A DNA stretch of 64,000 nt from Loripinus fragilis (GCA_964019695.1 OZ026528.1:52048495-52112494); one strand, 5' to 3'; shown: positions 10,448 to 22,119, counted from the first letter of the stretch. Notes: generated from the sequence alone by a model not told the origin. Program-made: numbers and translations.

Positions 10448-12183
10448 TTATTTCAATGTGAACACCAGTATGTCATTACGATCTCTACATGTTACCACAA
10501 AAGTTCCATCACTACGACGGAAGCTAGTTGTATATGGCTGATATAGACCATCTTTTTCTGTCAGGAACTCACGTACTTTTTTGCCATCTTTTGTTATCAA
10601 AAATACTTTATGGCTTATCCAGTCGCATAATAACAGGTTTTCATTTTCATCGACATTTATTCCTGGGCACAGCTTAAATGAAGGATCAGATACAGAGTGC
10701 ATGACATTGCCATTGCTTTCAAGACAATATACTGTTGATGTTTTTGATTTGTCATCTATGTTAGATACAAATAATTTTTCATCATTCGATACGTCAATAT
10801 ATAAAGACTCTTTGAATAGTAATTTACCATCTTTGCAATTGTATGGACTGATTATACCCTTCTTTTTCATAGTAAAGTCATAAATTCCAATCTTGCATTC
10901 TCCTGAATCTTCGAGTGATATATAAATACTTTCACGTGAAACAGACACACCCCAGCAGTTCATCCCAAGATCAACCTTATGGCCTAAAGCAAGAGAAGGC
11001 GTCACTTGAATGAACTGTAAGTATAGTTCATGCGGGAAAGTTACTATCACTTGGTGTTGATTTACAGTAGCTACATCCCAAGGTATTTCAGACACGCAAA
11101 TGCTTTTCTTCATTTGCAAGCTTTTATCTAGAAGTTTTAATCTTCTATTAATACAGTCACAAAGAACCAGTTCCACTGATGAAAGGAAAGTAGATCCAGA
11201 AATCCAGGCATCTTTGGCATCAGATTGTAATTTGACATTGATTTTATTTCCTGCTGTTACAGACATTTCATCGAAGCCTTTCATTTGTGGTGTTCTAGAA
11301 GCATGGCATCTAACCGTTCCAAGATCTTGATTACCTGCAAAACTTATAGCTGGATTACATTCAAAAGAAATACGAGGCTGGTATACTTCTGTGGTGATTT
11401 CTTCTTTGATTGTTGTCAATGACTTCACTGCTTGTGATATTTGTATATTATACACAAATATACTCTGCCTGTCATTTCGTTCTTTTGCCAACTGAAGTTT
11501 CCTACTGCCTGTATCTAAGCTATTCCGTGCGGCCTTACATGTATCTGTTTGTTGGGTTATAGTCTTCGTTTCTTGCGTTTTGAAGATGTTTATATCTGAA
11601 AGTGTTTTAGCTTCCATGCTTTCGAGTTTCCTGCTGACCTCTTCTCGAAATTGTTTAGCTCTGTCTTGACAGTCTTTGGCCTCCAAAGAAAATTTGCTCA
11701 GGTCCGTTTCTCTACTTTCCTGAAAGGATGTTATCGTTTCATTCAACTCATTCAAGTTGTCAATAGTTTTCTTTGTACTATCAACATCAAAATCATTGCT
11801 TTCATCTGTAATGTCGCTAGTTTTACATCTTCTATGGTGAAGAGCATTACAGTTAACACAAACAATGGCACAGTGTTCTTTACAGTAAATGGATACCTTA
11901 TTTTCCAAACAGGAACATAGGACGGTATCTAAAACTTGCATCTTTCCTGCTGATCTCTTTGGTGGCATCGATTCTCCAGATAGCAGCTTGTGTGAACGTG
12001 CCAATTTTACTTTCCCATGTGCAGTTTACACCACTCGCATAAATATTCAGCACATTCGTGACAGAAGGCTGCTGCCTTCTTTGATATATGGTCATATTCA
12101 CAAGGGTCACATGTGATGGCAAAACTTTCATCCGAAGAAACACGGCCCCCTTTTGCTCCATCAATTGATTCAATCGATTCCAT
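10448..12183 (-). pseudogene. TRIM-like B-box/beta-propeller gene with frameshift
   Basis: Paralogue of the intact gene at 38925-40652. The homologous ATG is at 12183 (reading MESIESIDGAKGG), followed by the first B-box (CDPCEYDH...FCHECAEYLC). A run of three T (plus strand, 12025-12027) replaces the four T of the paralogue; this one-base loss shifts frame and gives a TAA within four codons. Beyond it, a 518-codon frame stays open to the stop at 10448-10450, with the second B-box (CSCLENKVSIYC..H), coiled coil and C-terminal NHL-like propeller. The first ATG inside that frame would be at MPPKRS, giving a protein lacking B-box 1. The long intact remainder suggests recent damage, an assembly error, or use of a downstream start. 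No RING finger is encoded. Confidence 0.8.
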
Positions 12184-12195
12184 GTTTCAGTCCTA

Positions 12196-12203
12196 GTGCC
12201 TCT
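12196..12203 (-). other. Candidate 5'-UTR splice acceptor of the TRIM-like paralogue
   Basis: On the minus strand 'ctgtattttcag|aggcact' lies 13 nt upstream of the homologous ATG. The same arrangement is kept at 40665-40672 upstream of the intact gene. I infer a 5'-UTR intron with the whole coding sequence in one exon. Confidence 0.55.
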
Positions 12204-13153
12204 GAAAATACAGAACTAAGTTTATAAAACAAGCCTTTGCCAATGTTTTATGTCCATATTTGGTATTCCACAATATGAGAATAAACAAGACAAGAGCCTG
12301 AAAAATGAGAAAGTGAGCCAATACATGAGATTTTGGTATGTATTTCATCACCGAGCATTGAAAGGTCTGACGAGCCTAGCATATACACAGTCTCACCAGA
12401 GCCTTCACAGCTCGCACACACAAAGTATGGAAGCAGATGAAGTGTTGGACCAAACTTTAGACACCTAACTTCTATTGGTAGCTACACATGCAAGTTTAAA
12501 GAACAATTTTGCGCATGTGCCCTAACATGCTTTGGAAACGGTCCTTTGGAAAACATGGGATTCTAAAGTGTTTAGCTGGAACGTCTTACAATAGAAGAGG
12601 TGTTAGGGCATCGTCGGGTTTGCACCATTACAAAGATAACTTAGGTTATATTTTTAAGTATAGTGGTCATTCGAATACCCATATATGGTACAGAATATTA
12701 TAGAGAACATGTGTGTGAAATTATATAAATTCTGATCAGCGGTTAAGGAGGAGATGCTGGTTTAAGATGTTTCTATTGTAGCGTTGGTGGCCATTTTGTT
12801 CAGCGGAGCGAATTCATTTGTGCAATTTTGGTGGAGAGCATCATGGGGAACATTATGTGACTTTGTTTAACAATTCTGACCAGTATTTCAGGAGATATCA
12901 TTTAAGCATAAAGGATATTCTATGAATATTAAGCTACTGACTGAACATCCTTTTGAAAAAGGAGGCTACACAGGCTGATCTGAGTCTATACTTGTCAAAA
13001 TGCCACATTGTTGGAAATCACATGTCGCGGCTCATTAATTATTTGCTGAAGGAAACAAATCAGTATTTCCTGATAGGACTATCTATGTTATATCCTAGCA
13101 TGGATTTTTTCACACTCATTCTTAACAAAAAACGTGCTTTATAAACAGTTTTA
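12204..13153. other. Upstream non-coding DNA of the A1 gene
   Basis: No coding exon is recognised. The stretch is collinear with 40673-42235 in A2, including 'ttggtattccacaatat', 'atgcaagtttaaag', 'ggtcctttggaaaacatggg' and 'ggccattttgttcagc'. It holds two small hairpin repeats (12362-12420 and about 12960-13030). It may contain the 5' intron and first exon or promoter of the TRIM-like gene. Confidence 0.5.
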
Positions 13154-13341
13154 TCAGTCGACCCTCATATTAACTGAATTGTTTCAACATAACCTAATAA
13201 ACGTTTCCTATCTCACGGCATGTTACCTTTATCAGGTCATGATGACGTTGCACTTTTTAAATGACGTCGCTAATGACGCTGTTAAAATCAATACAAATAT
13301 AAAAAAAAATACGTCATAATCGCTAGTTTGAAGGGTAAACT

Positions 13342-13511
13342 GATAAATAGAATACCAGGTTCGCATCTTTTGATATCAAGTTTACCAAGCTCGGCTTTGA
13401 GAACGCATGTTGAATCGCTCGGCAAGCCTCGCGATGTCAACAAGCGTTCTCAAAGCCTTGCCTGGTAAACATGATATCAAAAGACATTCACCTAGTAATC
13501 TCTATTTATAT
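13342..13511. mobile_element. MITE with long terminal inverted repeats, A1-specific
   Basis: The left arm 'cttttgatatcaagtttacc' and 'ggctttgagaacgc' is matched in reverse by 'gcgttctcaaagcc' and 'catgatatcaaaag', with outer 'ataaatag' and 'ctatttat'. About 170 bp in total. Homologous DNA in A2 ('acaattttatatcccag') lacks it, so it forms part of an insertion in A1 (about 13154-13506). Confidence 0.65.
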
Positions 13512-13759
13512 CCTAGTTATAGGGAATTCTGTAAGTTTAGCATTTTACGGTGATTTTGGCAGAATTGTCAAGGTAGGCACTAAAACTCTTATTAAGGAAA
13601 GTAGCAGATGATAAATGGAAAGGATCTCAAGCGCTACATGATAGAGTGCAGTAACGCATATTTACGTTAAGTACCAAACAGCAACCTCGACTGAATTCAT
13701 TGTGAGTGAGGTTCGTGTATATTGTAATAGATTCATGTAGAATTGTATGGCTGCAAACT

Positions 13760-13940
13760 GAGAAATGAATTTAGAGCGAGGTTTGTGTCCTTGAACAGAT
13801 ACTGTGAATGTGAACTAAGTGTCACGAAACCACTGGGTGTAAACGGGTCTTGCTCAAGGACACAATGCAGTGTCTCCTATAAGGCTCGAGCTAGCGACGC
13901 CTAGATCTCCGAGTCTACTATAATTGAGCTTCCGCACTTA
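13760..13940 (-). mobile_element. tRNA-derived SINE, minus strand (A1 copy)
   Basis: The minus strand has a box-B-like 'agctcgagcc', then the SINE body hallmark 'cattgtgtccttgagcaaga'. The same insertion is in A2 at about 43560-43720, so it predates duplication A. It abuts a plus-strand SINE head starting near 13942 ('ggagcgcagtggctataagg') that is cut off after about 40 bp. Confidence 0.55.
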
Positions 13941-14034
13941 AGGAGCGCAGTGGCTATAAGGTAGAGTGGTCTAGGGGCCAAATCTCAAATTTTGAGTTCT
14001 GTTGCTCCCCCAGGAAACGAAACTTGGTTATTCT

Positions 14035-14590
14035 CAGTCAGGGACATGTCTTGGGGCCTTAGAAACTCATGTTTTACTAAGATATCTGTGGTATATTTTC
14101 TGTAAATGGTCTGTTATTAATGTTACCCTACTAACATAGAAAATACTAGTATACAAAATACAAGACTAATAGGATATTATACAAAGGTGTCAATGACATT
14201 ATTTGAACTTTAAATGTTTGTTCTAGTCATAAATATCAATTCCACTCATCAGTGAGATATATTTTTGCTCAACAGCGTGACGTATGTTACATTTTATACG
14301 AAATTGCAGATAATGACTTTACCGATTGCATATAATAATGAACCATGACCCCGAACCCCAGGAAGACAAGCTTGGAGACATGTCTTGGGGCCTTAGAAAC
14401 CCAAGTTTTTTTTAAAGTTTTCTTTGGGCAGGCATCTGTAAATGGCATGTAATCAATGTTACACTAATAACATTGAAAATACCAACAAAAAGAGAAGACT
14501 AATAGGATATTTTCCAATAGTATTAATGGGATTATTTGAGCTTTACATGTTTATGCTGGATATAAACACCAGATTTCAAAACTTTAAATT
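14035..14590. repeat. Two-unit direct repeat, about 330-bp spacing
   Basis: 14040-14250 and 14372-14580 share 'gacatgtcttggggccttag', 'atctgt', 'aatgttac', 'aacat.gaaaatac' and 'gactaataggatatt' in order. They are diverged and in the same orientation. No coding potential is seen. Confidence 0.65.
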
Positions 14591-17020
14591 TATGAAATTA
14601 CCTCCCTTTGAATTAAACAAATAACAATTCAAGAACTGCCAAATCTCTTTAACCTAACATCATTTTGAGACCGTTTTTTGTTTTAATTTGTTGTGTTTGT
14701 TTATGACAACAATTACACAAAAGAAAAAACAAAAACCCCACCCCTTACTGCAAAATCATCAGAGAATTTCCATTATTAATTGTTTTGATGCTGATTAGTC
14801 TTAATTAATGTTGAAATGCTTGTTATGACAAAAAAAATGTTCGATTCTGTTGATTATCCAAATTCTGGACCGAAAATGAATTTTCTGAGTGTTTTCACAC
14901 ACACTCGTGATCGATGTTTCGTGAGGTCAGAGTACGAAGGATGATCTAAAAGTTCTGATCGTTGCCTTGTAGCTTTCTACAGAGACATTTTTGAGAGCCA
15001 TACTATGCACCATTCGAAAGCTCTAGTTTTTACCTTTTTAATGATGCTAATATTTTCTCGCTGTACTGTTTAGATCGATTATTACAACACATTATATATG
15101 GTCCACTCCATACCACTGGCCTTTTTCATATTATAGAATAATGATTATATTTGAATCTGAATCTTTCAAGCCCAGCATCTTAAAACTACAAAGTAAAATG
15201 GCATTGTCTTTTTACTTTTTGTTACTTATAATGTCCATTCAAATGATAGAATGGCGACAGGCTATGTCGATTCAATATCTAAAGCTCAATGCGGAATTCT
15301 AATGACGTCATTGAAATTGACAACTACGGCATTTTGAATACATTGCAGAATTTTAATTTCCGAAAATATTCTATTTTTGTCTATCGATTTTGACTAAAAA
15401 CATGCTGAACCAAATTTCGACAAAATATTTAAGACCAATACTATTTTGATTACAAAATAAGTCAATCTTAATTGGAATATTGTAAAAAGTTATACTTTTT
15501 ACCGAAACATTGACTGATTTTAAATAAGAATTTTCAAAATTGTTATTGGTTTCAGATGGATGCTTAGTGCTCAATTTAATCCCATATTGCATCATTTTAC
15601 AATATAGTGCACATTTGGACAATTAATTGGGTTTTATTTTTAGATATACACGACCAAATTTGTGCACCTCCGAATATTGACCTAATTTGTGGACTTGTTT
15701 TAATTTTCTGATGTGGGTTACTGTCAGTCTCCGACGATACCGATAATTCATAATTGCTTCAGACAAAAGCCAGTTCATCTTCGTTTTACCTTTAATACAG
15801 CTGTTGCTACGGCATTAAGGGACGGTCGAAGCTTCAAGTGGTTCAAAATTTGATTATAGCTGACAGTTGCATAGCCATACATTCAAAGGGTTAGAAAACC
15901 AAAATCAAATAGAAAGTTCGCCATATTTTCAGAATATATTGGCTTAGGGATGATCATTGAGCAGCCATAAAAACGAAATGCGGCACTTGTCAAAATTGTG
16001 GCGCCTCTAACATGCACAGTCTGCTTGATAGGTTAGTGTATTGAGGGCATGCCTGTTTTGGGATAGATTTCCGGTCGCTCCTTCAAGCTTCATAAAACAT
16101 GTCGGAGCAGTGTATAGACAAAGAGTATATCATCATGTGGTACAATTTCCAGGCATGTTGCATCGCAGGTTACAGTGATATCACACCAGGATCAGAACTT
16201 TAAGATCATCCCTCGTATGTTACAGATCAATAGCTGTGGTCGTTAAAGCAATGCATAAAACTAGCACGCATAACATCTTACTAGAGAGTTTGCTCAGTGA
16301 TGTTTAAATGTGCTTGAACGGTTCGGGATTATGATGGAAACACCAGCTATTGATGTTGTGACTTGATTTTAAGTGTACTCGTATTCGCTGCTTTGTCAGC
16401 CACTCTACTGATTCTCAAATGAATGTCTCGTAGGTGCAAAACGTTTCTAAATAATCAGAGTTGGTAATGTGAAAGTTTGAATGAAATGCATTCATACATT
16501 TGGAACTGGTAGACATAAACGTCAAGCGGACATAACTTTATTGTTTCAAGATACATTTGTTATTTATTGAGGAATAAATATAGTTATATGATACTTGTAA
16601 CTATTCTGCAGCCCTAGGTACTAGGGTATGCATTTGACATTCTGTCTCTATGACAAATTGTTATTTATAGAATTTATGCATCATAAGCTGTCCCAGACAA
16701 AATCCGGGCTCCGTTGTCATTTTGCTTGCTAGCTGTTTGCAGGACTGCATTTGGATACCCACCACCAACCCCTTTCTCCACCTTTGTTCAACATTTGGAA
16801 AGAAACAACCCAGAATATTTTTAAGAAATCGTAATTTTCACACTACTGGCACTTCCAGTAGTTTGAATTTACATTTTGATGTCAATGTAAAACTAGGGGG
16901 AATTTAATTTCTATCTGAAATTAAATCATTTCCTCAACATTGCAGGATCTGAATCATGCACTGACTTGCCTGCTTGTACTTACACCCTTTAAGCCTTCAA
17001 GCTGTCTGTCTGATTAATCT
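14591..17020. other. Non-coding spacer, nothing recognised
   Basis: About 2.4 kb of AT-rich DNA. I found no convincing exon, RNA gene or bounded element on either strand. Short open frames at 15371-15622 (minus) and 16722-16907 (plus) have low-complexity composition and no known motif. Confidence 0.45.
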
Positions 17021-17027
17021 GTTTCAG

Positions 17028-17134
17028 TCAGGGGTCCGCAGACACAATTGGCTGGACCAAGTCCAACACAGACCAGCTCCTGTGTGGCACGGACAGTCCA
17101 CCACCCTGACTTGCAGGCTCATACTCTGACATAG
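17028..17134 (+). CDS. Candidate terminal coding exon, function unknown
   Basis: A pyrimidine-rich acceptor 'ctgtttcag' precedes a frame that reads GPQTQLAGPSPTQTSS then CVARTVHHPD and ends at TAG (17132-17134). The segment is unusually GC-rich for the window, has a Pro/Thr/Ser/Gln composition typical of a disordered C-terminus, and is followed about 315 bp later by AATAAA (17449-17454), fitting a last exon with 3' UTR. No upstream exon is identified and no family is recognised. It could equally be a non-coding or pseudogene segment. Confidence 0.25.
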
Positions 17135-17448
17135 TGCTCCACTAGATGCTAGGGCAGACCAAGCCTGGCGACCTTGGTGACTCTAACTGCATCAGTCAGC
17201 TATCTCTTCAGATATTCGTGGCTATGCAGGTCCACCATGTGCAGGGTCAAAATCAGCTGGAATCCTGTGTAGTGGCTTGTGCTATGCCAGACCGCATGTA
17301 CTATGCCATGCTGCACCTTATTATCCTCTGAACAGAACGTACTGGGCTTATAGTTCTGCAATCATACTAGCTGAGCCAATGCTGGCTGTCATTCATATCT
17401 GGGTTGGTTCTTCATGGCCAAAGTTATTTTGTAAAAAGAATGATGTTT

Positions 17449-17454
17449 AATAAA
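17449..17454 (+). promoter_or_regulatory. Possible polyadenylation signal AATAAA
   Basis: AATAAA downstream of the candidate terminal exon ending at 17134. In AT-rich DNA such hexamers are common by chance, so the assignment depends entirely on that exon being real. Confidence 0.2.
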
Positions 17455-17508
17455 TGTAGAATCTGACCAGCGTTTTAACTTGAGTTAAATCATATAAACC
17501 CCAGTTAA

Positions 17509-17860
17509 ACTTCAGAGTACAGTAGACTAGAACATCCCTTGATCATTGCAACTTCAGAGTACAGTAGATTCGAACATCCTTTGATCACTGCAACTTCAGA
17601 GTACAGTAGACTAGAACATCCCTTGATCACTGCAACTTCAGAGTACAGTAGACTAGAACATCCCTTGATCACTGCGACTTCAGAGTACAGTAGACTAGAA
17701 CATCCCTTGATCACTGCAACTTCAGAGTACAGTAGATTCGAACATCCCTTGATCACTGCAACCAGAGCACAGTTTAGGACAGACCCTGATCACTGCAACT
17801 TCAAAGTACAGTTGACTGGGACAGGACCTGATCGCTGCAACTACAGAAAAATTGCCCAAG
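17509..17860. repeat. Minisatellite, 42-bp unit
   Basis: About six near-identical 42-bp units ('gatcactgcaacttcagagt', 'acagtagactagaacatccc') followed by two or three diverged ones ('ttgactgggacaggacc'). A more decayed array of the same unit is at 22120-22480, with stray units at 20790-20860. Both strands stay open in one frame only because 42 is a multiple of three. Confidence 0.9.
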
Positions 17861-17861
17861 G

Positions 17862-20766
17862 GCCCAGGGTTGCTCACCTGAGAATCATGTTTATAAATGG
17901 TAAAGGAAAGCAAGGCTTTAATTTTAATCTTAAATTTTAATAGATCAGCTGTCTCACTAAGACTATATGGAAAAATTTCCATTCATTATGTTGTTAAATT
18001 TACATGCAAGGATAAACCTCAACTTTTCTTTACATTTGAAAAAAACTTGGTAGAGTTCCACTTGGTGGTGCTTCATACTAAATATTAACAACTCTATGCC
18101 CTGTGGTTTCAGACGAGAAGATTTTTTTACTATTTTCCCTATATTAGTCTACGTAAAACATGTGACCCCTGGGTGGGCCCATTTTTGGCCCCAGCAGCAT
18201 AATATGAAGAAACTTGGTATTGGCCCACTAGATGATGCTACATACCAAGTATAAAGGTCATATGCCTTGTGGTTTTGGACTAGTAGATTTTTTCAAGTTT
18301 TCTTTATATAAAAAATAGTGAGTATGATCATGAAATACCACAATCACAAACTGCAGACAACCCCGTGGCACCGCGAGGAAGAGCGGCTCAACCATCAGGA
18401 GACACCAGGAAGACAAATTAAGCAAAGCAACCAGCTCTCTCTTCCCCATCAAGATGATTGCAATACTAAAATGGACATAAAGAAACGTAAACAAAACATA
18501 GAACAATTACAGACTCCCACAATGGGAGTAACAATAAACAAAAAGTCAACAACAACAGAACCTCCGCCTTAGAACGGACAGCAGCCTAAGCCACCGGGGG
18601 GGGGGGGGGGGGGCTTAAATGCATTTTACTGGTACCGAATCTTCGCCCTAGATTCTGCTGTTATTGAAGTACAAGAAATGTTCAGCTCGCATGGAGGCCA
18701 TCTACAGTCAAGCCAGGGAAACACTTGACATAAAGTGCAACCCGAGTGCACTACGCCATCTACAATTTTCCGCTGGCAGGCAAAAACTATTATGAAAAAA
18801 GATAAGTTTGGATCTGGTCTAAAGGAAAAATGATTGGAAAAGCTAATTTTCAAAGACATCAGCTAATGTAAAAATAGAAAAAAAACACATAAAAAACACA
18901 AAAATTGAAAGCGTACAAAATTGTCAACTCAATTATTAACAAAAATCTTTATATCTGCAGGCAGACTGGTTTTGTTCTATGTGCCAACACACTTAGGCTT
19001 AGTGAGATATGAAAATGTAAAATGGTGATCAAAGCTGACACATCTAAATTTGATTGGATAATTAAATCTAAAAGAACCAATTAATAATAAGCTAATTAAT
19101 TGAAATAACTGTTAACCATTAAAAAGTTAAACGATAATAGCAAATAAGATTTTATTAACTAATTTGAAAAAATAAATGAATTGAAGCATAAGAAAATAAA
19201 TATAAATATTAAAATTCACTTTCAGCTGAAATAAGTACAATGTACAACAAATAAACAATCAGTTTGAATTTTCTATCTTTGCAATACTTATAGCAGATGA
19301 TATCAAGTAAATGTTTGTGCACTTTTTGCACTACAAGTGCACTATGGTCTAAGAATTAGATACATATTATCAATGATTGCTTTGCACTTCATGTGCACTA
19401 GGGTTTGAGAATGTATGCAAACTCATCGCTCAAAGCTAGCTCATCTGTAGTGCAACCCATGTGCAACTTATGTGCACAAGGGTGTAAAGTGTTTCTCTGG
19501 CTTGGCTGTAACTAATGCAATGTATCATCATGGAGAAACACTCTAATCAAATTAACACACCATGATGAAACAAAGAAAAGGGCTCATGACTCACAGATAG
19601 TCAGAGCTAAATCTCTAAGTCAGAGTTTTTATCTCAAAACTCTATGTAAAACATGTGACCCCTTGGGTCATACCATTATTGACCCAAAGGGCATAATTTA
19701 AACAAACATGGTAGAGGTCCACTAGGTGATGCTACATCCAAATATTAAGGCTCTAGGCTTTATGGTTTCAGACTAGTAGATTTTTTTATATGTTTTTTCT
19801 CTATATAAGTCTATGCAATACATGTGACCCCCAGGGTGGGCCCATTTTTGGCCCATGTGATATAATTCGAAACAAAGTTAGTAGAGCAAGGTTCATACAG
19901 GCAAGTTTGTGCAAAATTCAAGAACTTTTCAAGGACTTCTTAAAGACTTTTCGATTGTTTTCAAGGACTGAAAACTTATGAAAAATACTGATTTACTCAA
20001 TAAAATCTACTTCAGAAATGCTAGAGTCCGTTACTCAAGATATTAGCTTTAGAAAATTAGTGTAAAACTGTGGTGCCTTTATTTGGTGCAGCATATGCAA
20101 TTTTATACTGATTTAGGTATCCAAAAACAGGCTTGAATCCTCCTGTAAATGGTAAAATCCAAGGACTTTTCAAGGCCTTTGAGTGTTTTTCAAGTACTAT
20201 TCAAGGTAAATTTAATTTTCAGGGAATTTTCAGGGCAGTCCTGTATATTCAAGTACTTTTCAAGCCTGTGTGAACCCTGTAGAGGTCTACTAGATGATGC
20301 TACATACCAAAGATCAAGGCTCTAGGCCTTGGTGTTTCAGACAAGAATATTTATTAATGTTTTCCCTAAATAAACCTATGTAAAACATGTGACACCTGGG
20401 GCGGGCCAATTTTAAACAAAATTGGTAGAAGTCCACTAAGTCATGCTACATACCAAACATCAAGGCTATAGGCCTTGTAGTTTCAGACAAGAAGATTATT
20501 GAAGTTTTCATCTCGAAACTCTATTTTTAGCCTTTGTGACCTCGATATGCAACAGACCAGAACTGTTTGAACAACTATCAAAGAGGGTCATATGGTGATA
20601 ATTCCTGCCAAGTTTGGTCAAAATCAAGCCAGTAGTTTAGGAGATGTTGCTTAAAGAAATTGTTGACAATGGCCAGACTGATGGATGTATGGACGAACAA
20701 CGGATGACAGATATCCTCCCATCACAATACATGTAGCTCACCCTGAGCCTATGGCTCAGGTGAGCT
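17862..20766 (+). mobile_element. Composite element with GCTCACCTGAG ends, copy 1
   Basis: Begins 'gggcccagggttgctcacctgag' (17861-17883 region) and ends 'tggctcaggtgagcta', so the ends carry an 11-bp inverted pair gctcacctgag/ctcaggtgagc. The interior is made of diverged roughly 180-bp units with 'acatgtgacccctggg', 'gggcataatttgaacaaa', 'gtccactaggtgatgctac', 'atatcaaggctctaggcc' and 'tggtttcagacaagaag'. Similar units fill 20851-22110 and 30000-32290. No ORF is seen. It is a non-autonomous repeat of unknown class known to me as very common in bivalves. It hosts a nested family B element (18305-19620). Confidence 0.65.
18305..19620 (-). mobile_element. Family B retroelement copy nested in the composite element
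   Basis: The 3' end (18305-18620) is almost identical to 9945-10260 and includes a run of about 18 G (18596-18613) where other copies have a short G tract. Beyond it come 'gattctgctgttattgaag', a unique AT-rich interior with GTGCAC-rich units (19310-19500), and 19505-19615, which matches 23790-23905 and 58980-59095 ('cacagatagtcagagct'). The host repeat resumes at about 19635 with 'tctatgtaaaacatgtgacc'. No reverse transcriptase is recognisable. The interior may itself be composite. Confidence 0.5.
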
Positions 20767-20850
20767 AAAACAGTTGTCTGAAATAGCCCCTAATAGCTGC
20801 AGCTTCACAATACAGTTGACTGAGCCAGCCCCTGATCACTGTAACTTCGA

Positions 20851-22110
20851 ACAAGAGGGCCTAAATCGCTCACCTGAGTTTTGTTTAAAGCTTACATATA
20901 TGTATCTGTTGAAAGCTGACTAGTCCCTGATGACACCTGGGGTAGGGCAAATTTTGGACCAAGGGGCATAATTTGAATAAACTTGGTAGACTGGATTATT
21001 AGGTCATGTTGCATACCAAATACCAAGGCTCTAGGCCATAATGGTTTCAGACAAGAAGATTTTCCATGTTTTTCCCTATATAACTTCCTATGTAAAACAT
21101 GTGACCCCAAGGCGCAGGACCATTTTTGGCCCCAGGGGGATAATTGGAACAAACTTGGTAGAGGTCCACTAGGTCACCGTTCACCACATACCAAATATTA
21201 AGGCAGGCTCTAGGCCTTATGGTTTCAGACAAGTAGATTTTTTCATGTTTTTCCCTATATAAGCCTATGTAAAACATGTGTCCCCTTGGGTCATACCATT
21301 ATTGGCCCAAGGGGCATAATTTGAACAAACATGGTAGAAGTCCACTAGGTGATGCTACATCCAAATATTAAGGCTCTAGGCCTTATGGTTTCAGACTAGT
21401 AGATTTTTTTTTATGTTTTTTCTCTATATAAGCCTTTGTAAAACATGTGATCACTGGGCCCGAGCCATTATTGGCCCAAGGATATAATTTGAACAAATTT
21501 GATAGAGGTCCACTAGGTGATGTTATATACTAAATATCAAGGCCCTTGGCCTTATGGTTTCAGACAAGAAGATTTTCCATGTTTACCCTATAAAAGCCTA
21601 TGTAAAACATATGACCACAGGGCCCGTGCCATTTTTGACCCAAGGGGCATAATTTGAACAAACATGGTAGAGGTCCACTAGGTCATGCTATATACCAAAT
21701 ATCAAGGTTCTAGGCCATAATGTTTCAGACAAGAAGATTTTTTCATATTTTCCCTTGTATAAGCCTATGTAAAACATGTGACCCCTGGGGCGGGTCCATT
21801 TTGGCCCCAGGGGGATAATTTGAACAAACTTGGTGGAGATCTACTAGGTGATGCTACATACCAAATATCAAAGCTGTCGGACTTGTGGTTTCAGAGAAGA
21901 TTTTTAAGTTTTCATCTTGAAAATTATTTTTAGCCTGTGTGACCTAGATATGCAATGGACCAGAACCATTTTTAAAAATGGCTGAATAAGGATCATTCCT
22001 ACCAAGTTTGGTCAAAATCCAACAAGTAGTTTAGGAGATGTCCTTTGAAGCAATTGTTGATGACACATGATGGACGACGCATGGCGAACATCAAATGATC
22101 ACAATAGAAA
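20851..22110 (+). mobile_element. Composite element with GCTCACCTGAG start, copy 2, 3'-truncated
   Basis: Starts 'agggcctaaatcgctcacct' in the usual way and contains about five roughly 180-bp units ('aaaacatgtgacccc...aggtccactaggt'). It ends in 'gatgacacatgatggacgac' without the expected ctcaggtgagct terminus and runs directly into the 42-bp-type minisatellite at 22120. Confidence 0.65.
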
Positions 22111-22119
22111 CAGTTAACT

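Larger units (their letters stand above)
9670..13985. repeat. Segmental duplication A, copy A1
   Basis: Collinear and same-orientation match to 38090-43760, covering a roughly 125-bp tandem array, a TRIM-like (pseudo)gene, its upstream non-coding DNA and a SINE-containing end. A1-specific differences: a 350-bp element inserted in the tandem array (9937-10289) and about 350 bp between 13154 and 13506 that includes a MITE. A2 has its own insertions at 41400-43200. The retained splice acceptor and flanks show DNA-level duplication. Confidence 0.85.

Noticed and set aside
10581..12173. Plus-strand and other minus-strand frames over the TRIM-like pseudogene
   Set aside because: Shadows of the real coding frame; the 11898-12173 minus frame is the out-of-frame version of the B-box tract.
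17505..17940. Long open frames on both strands with repeated peptides (about 83 and 133 codons)
   Set aside because: They arise because the 42-bp minisatellite unit is a multiple of three and free of stops; no start context or non-repetitive domain.
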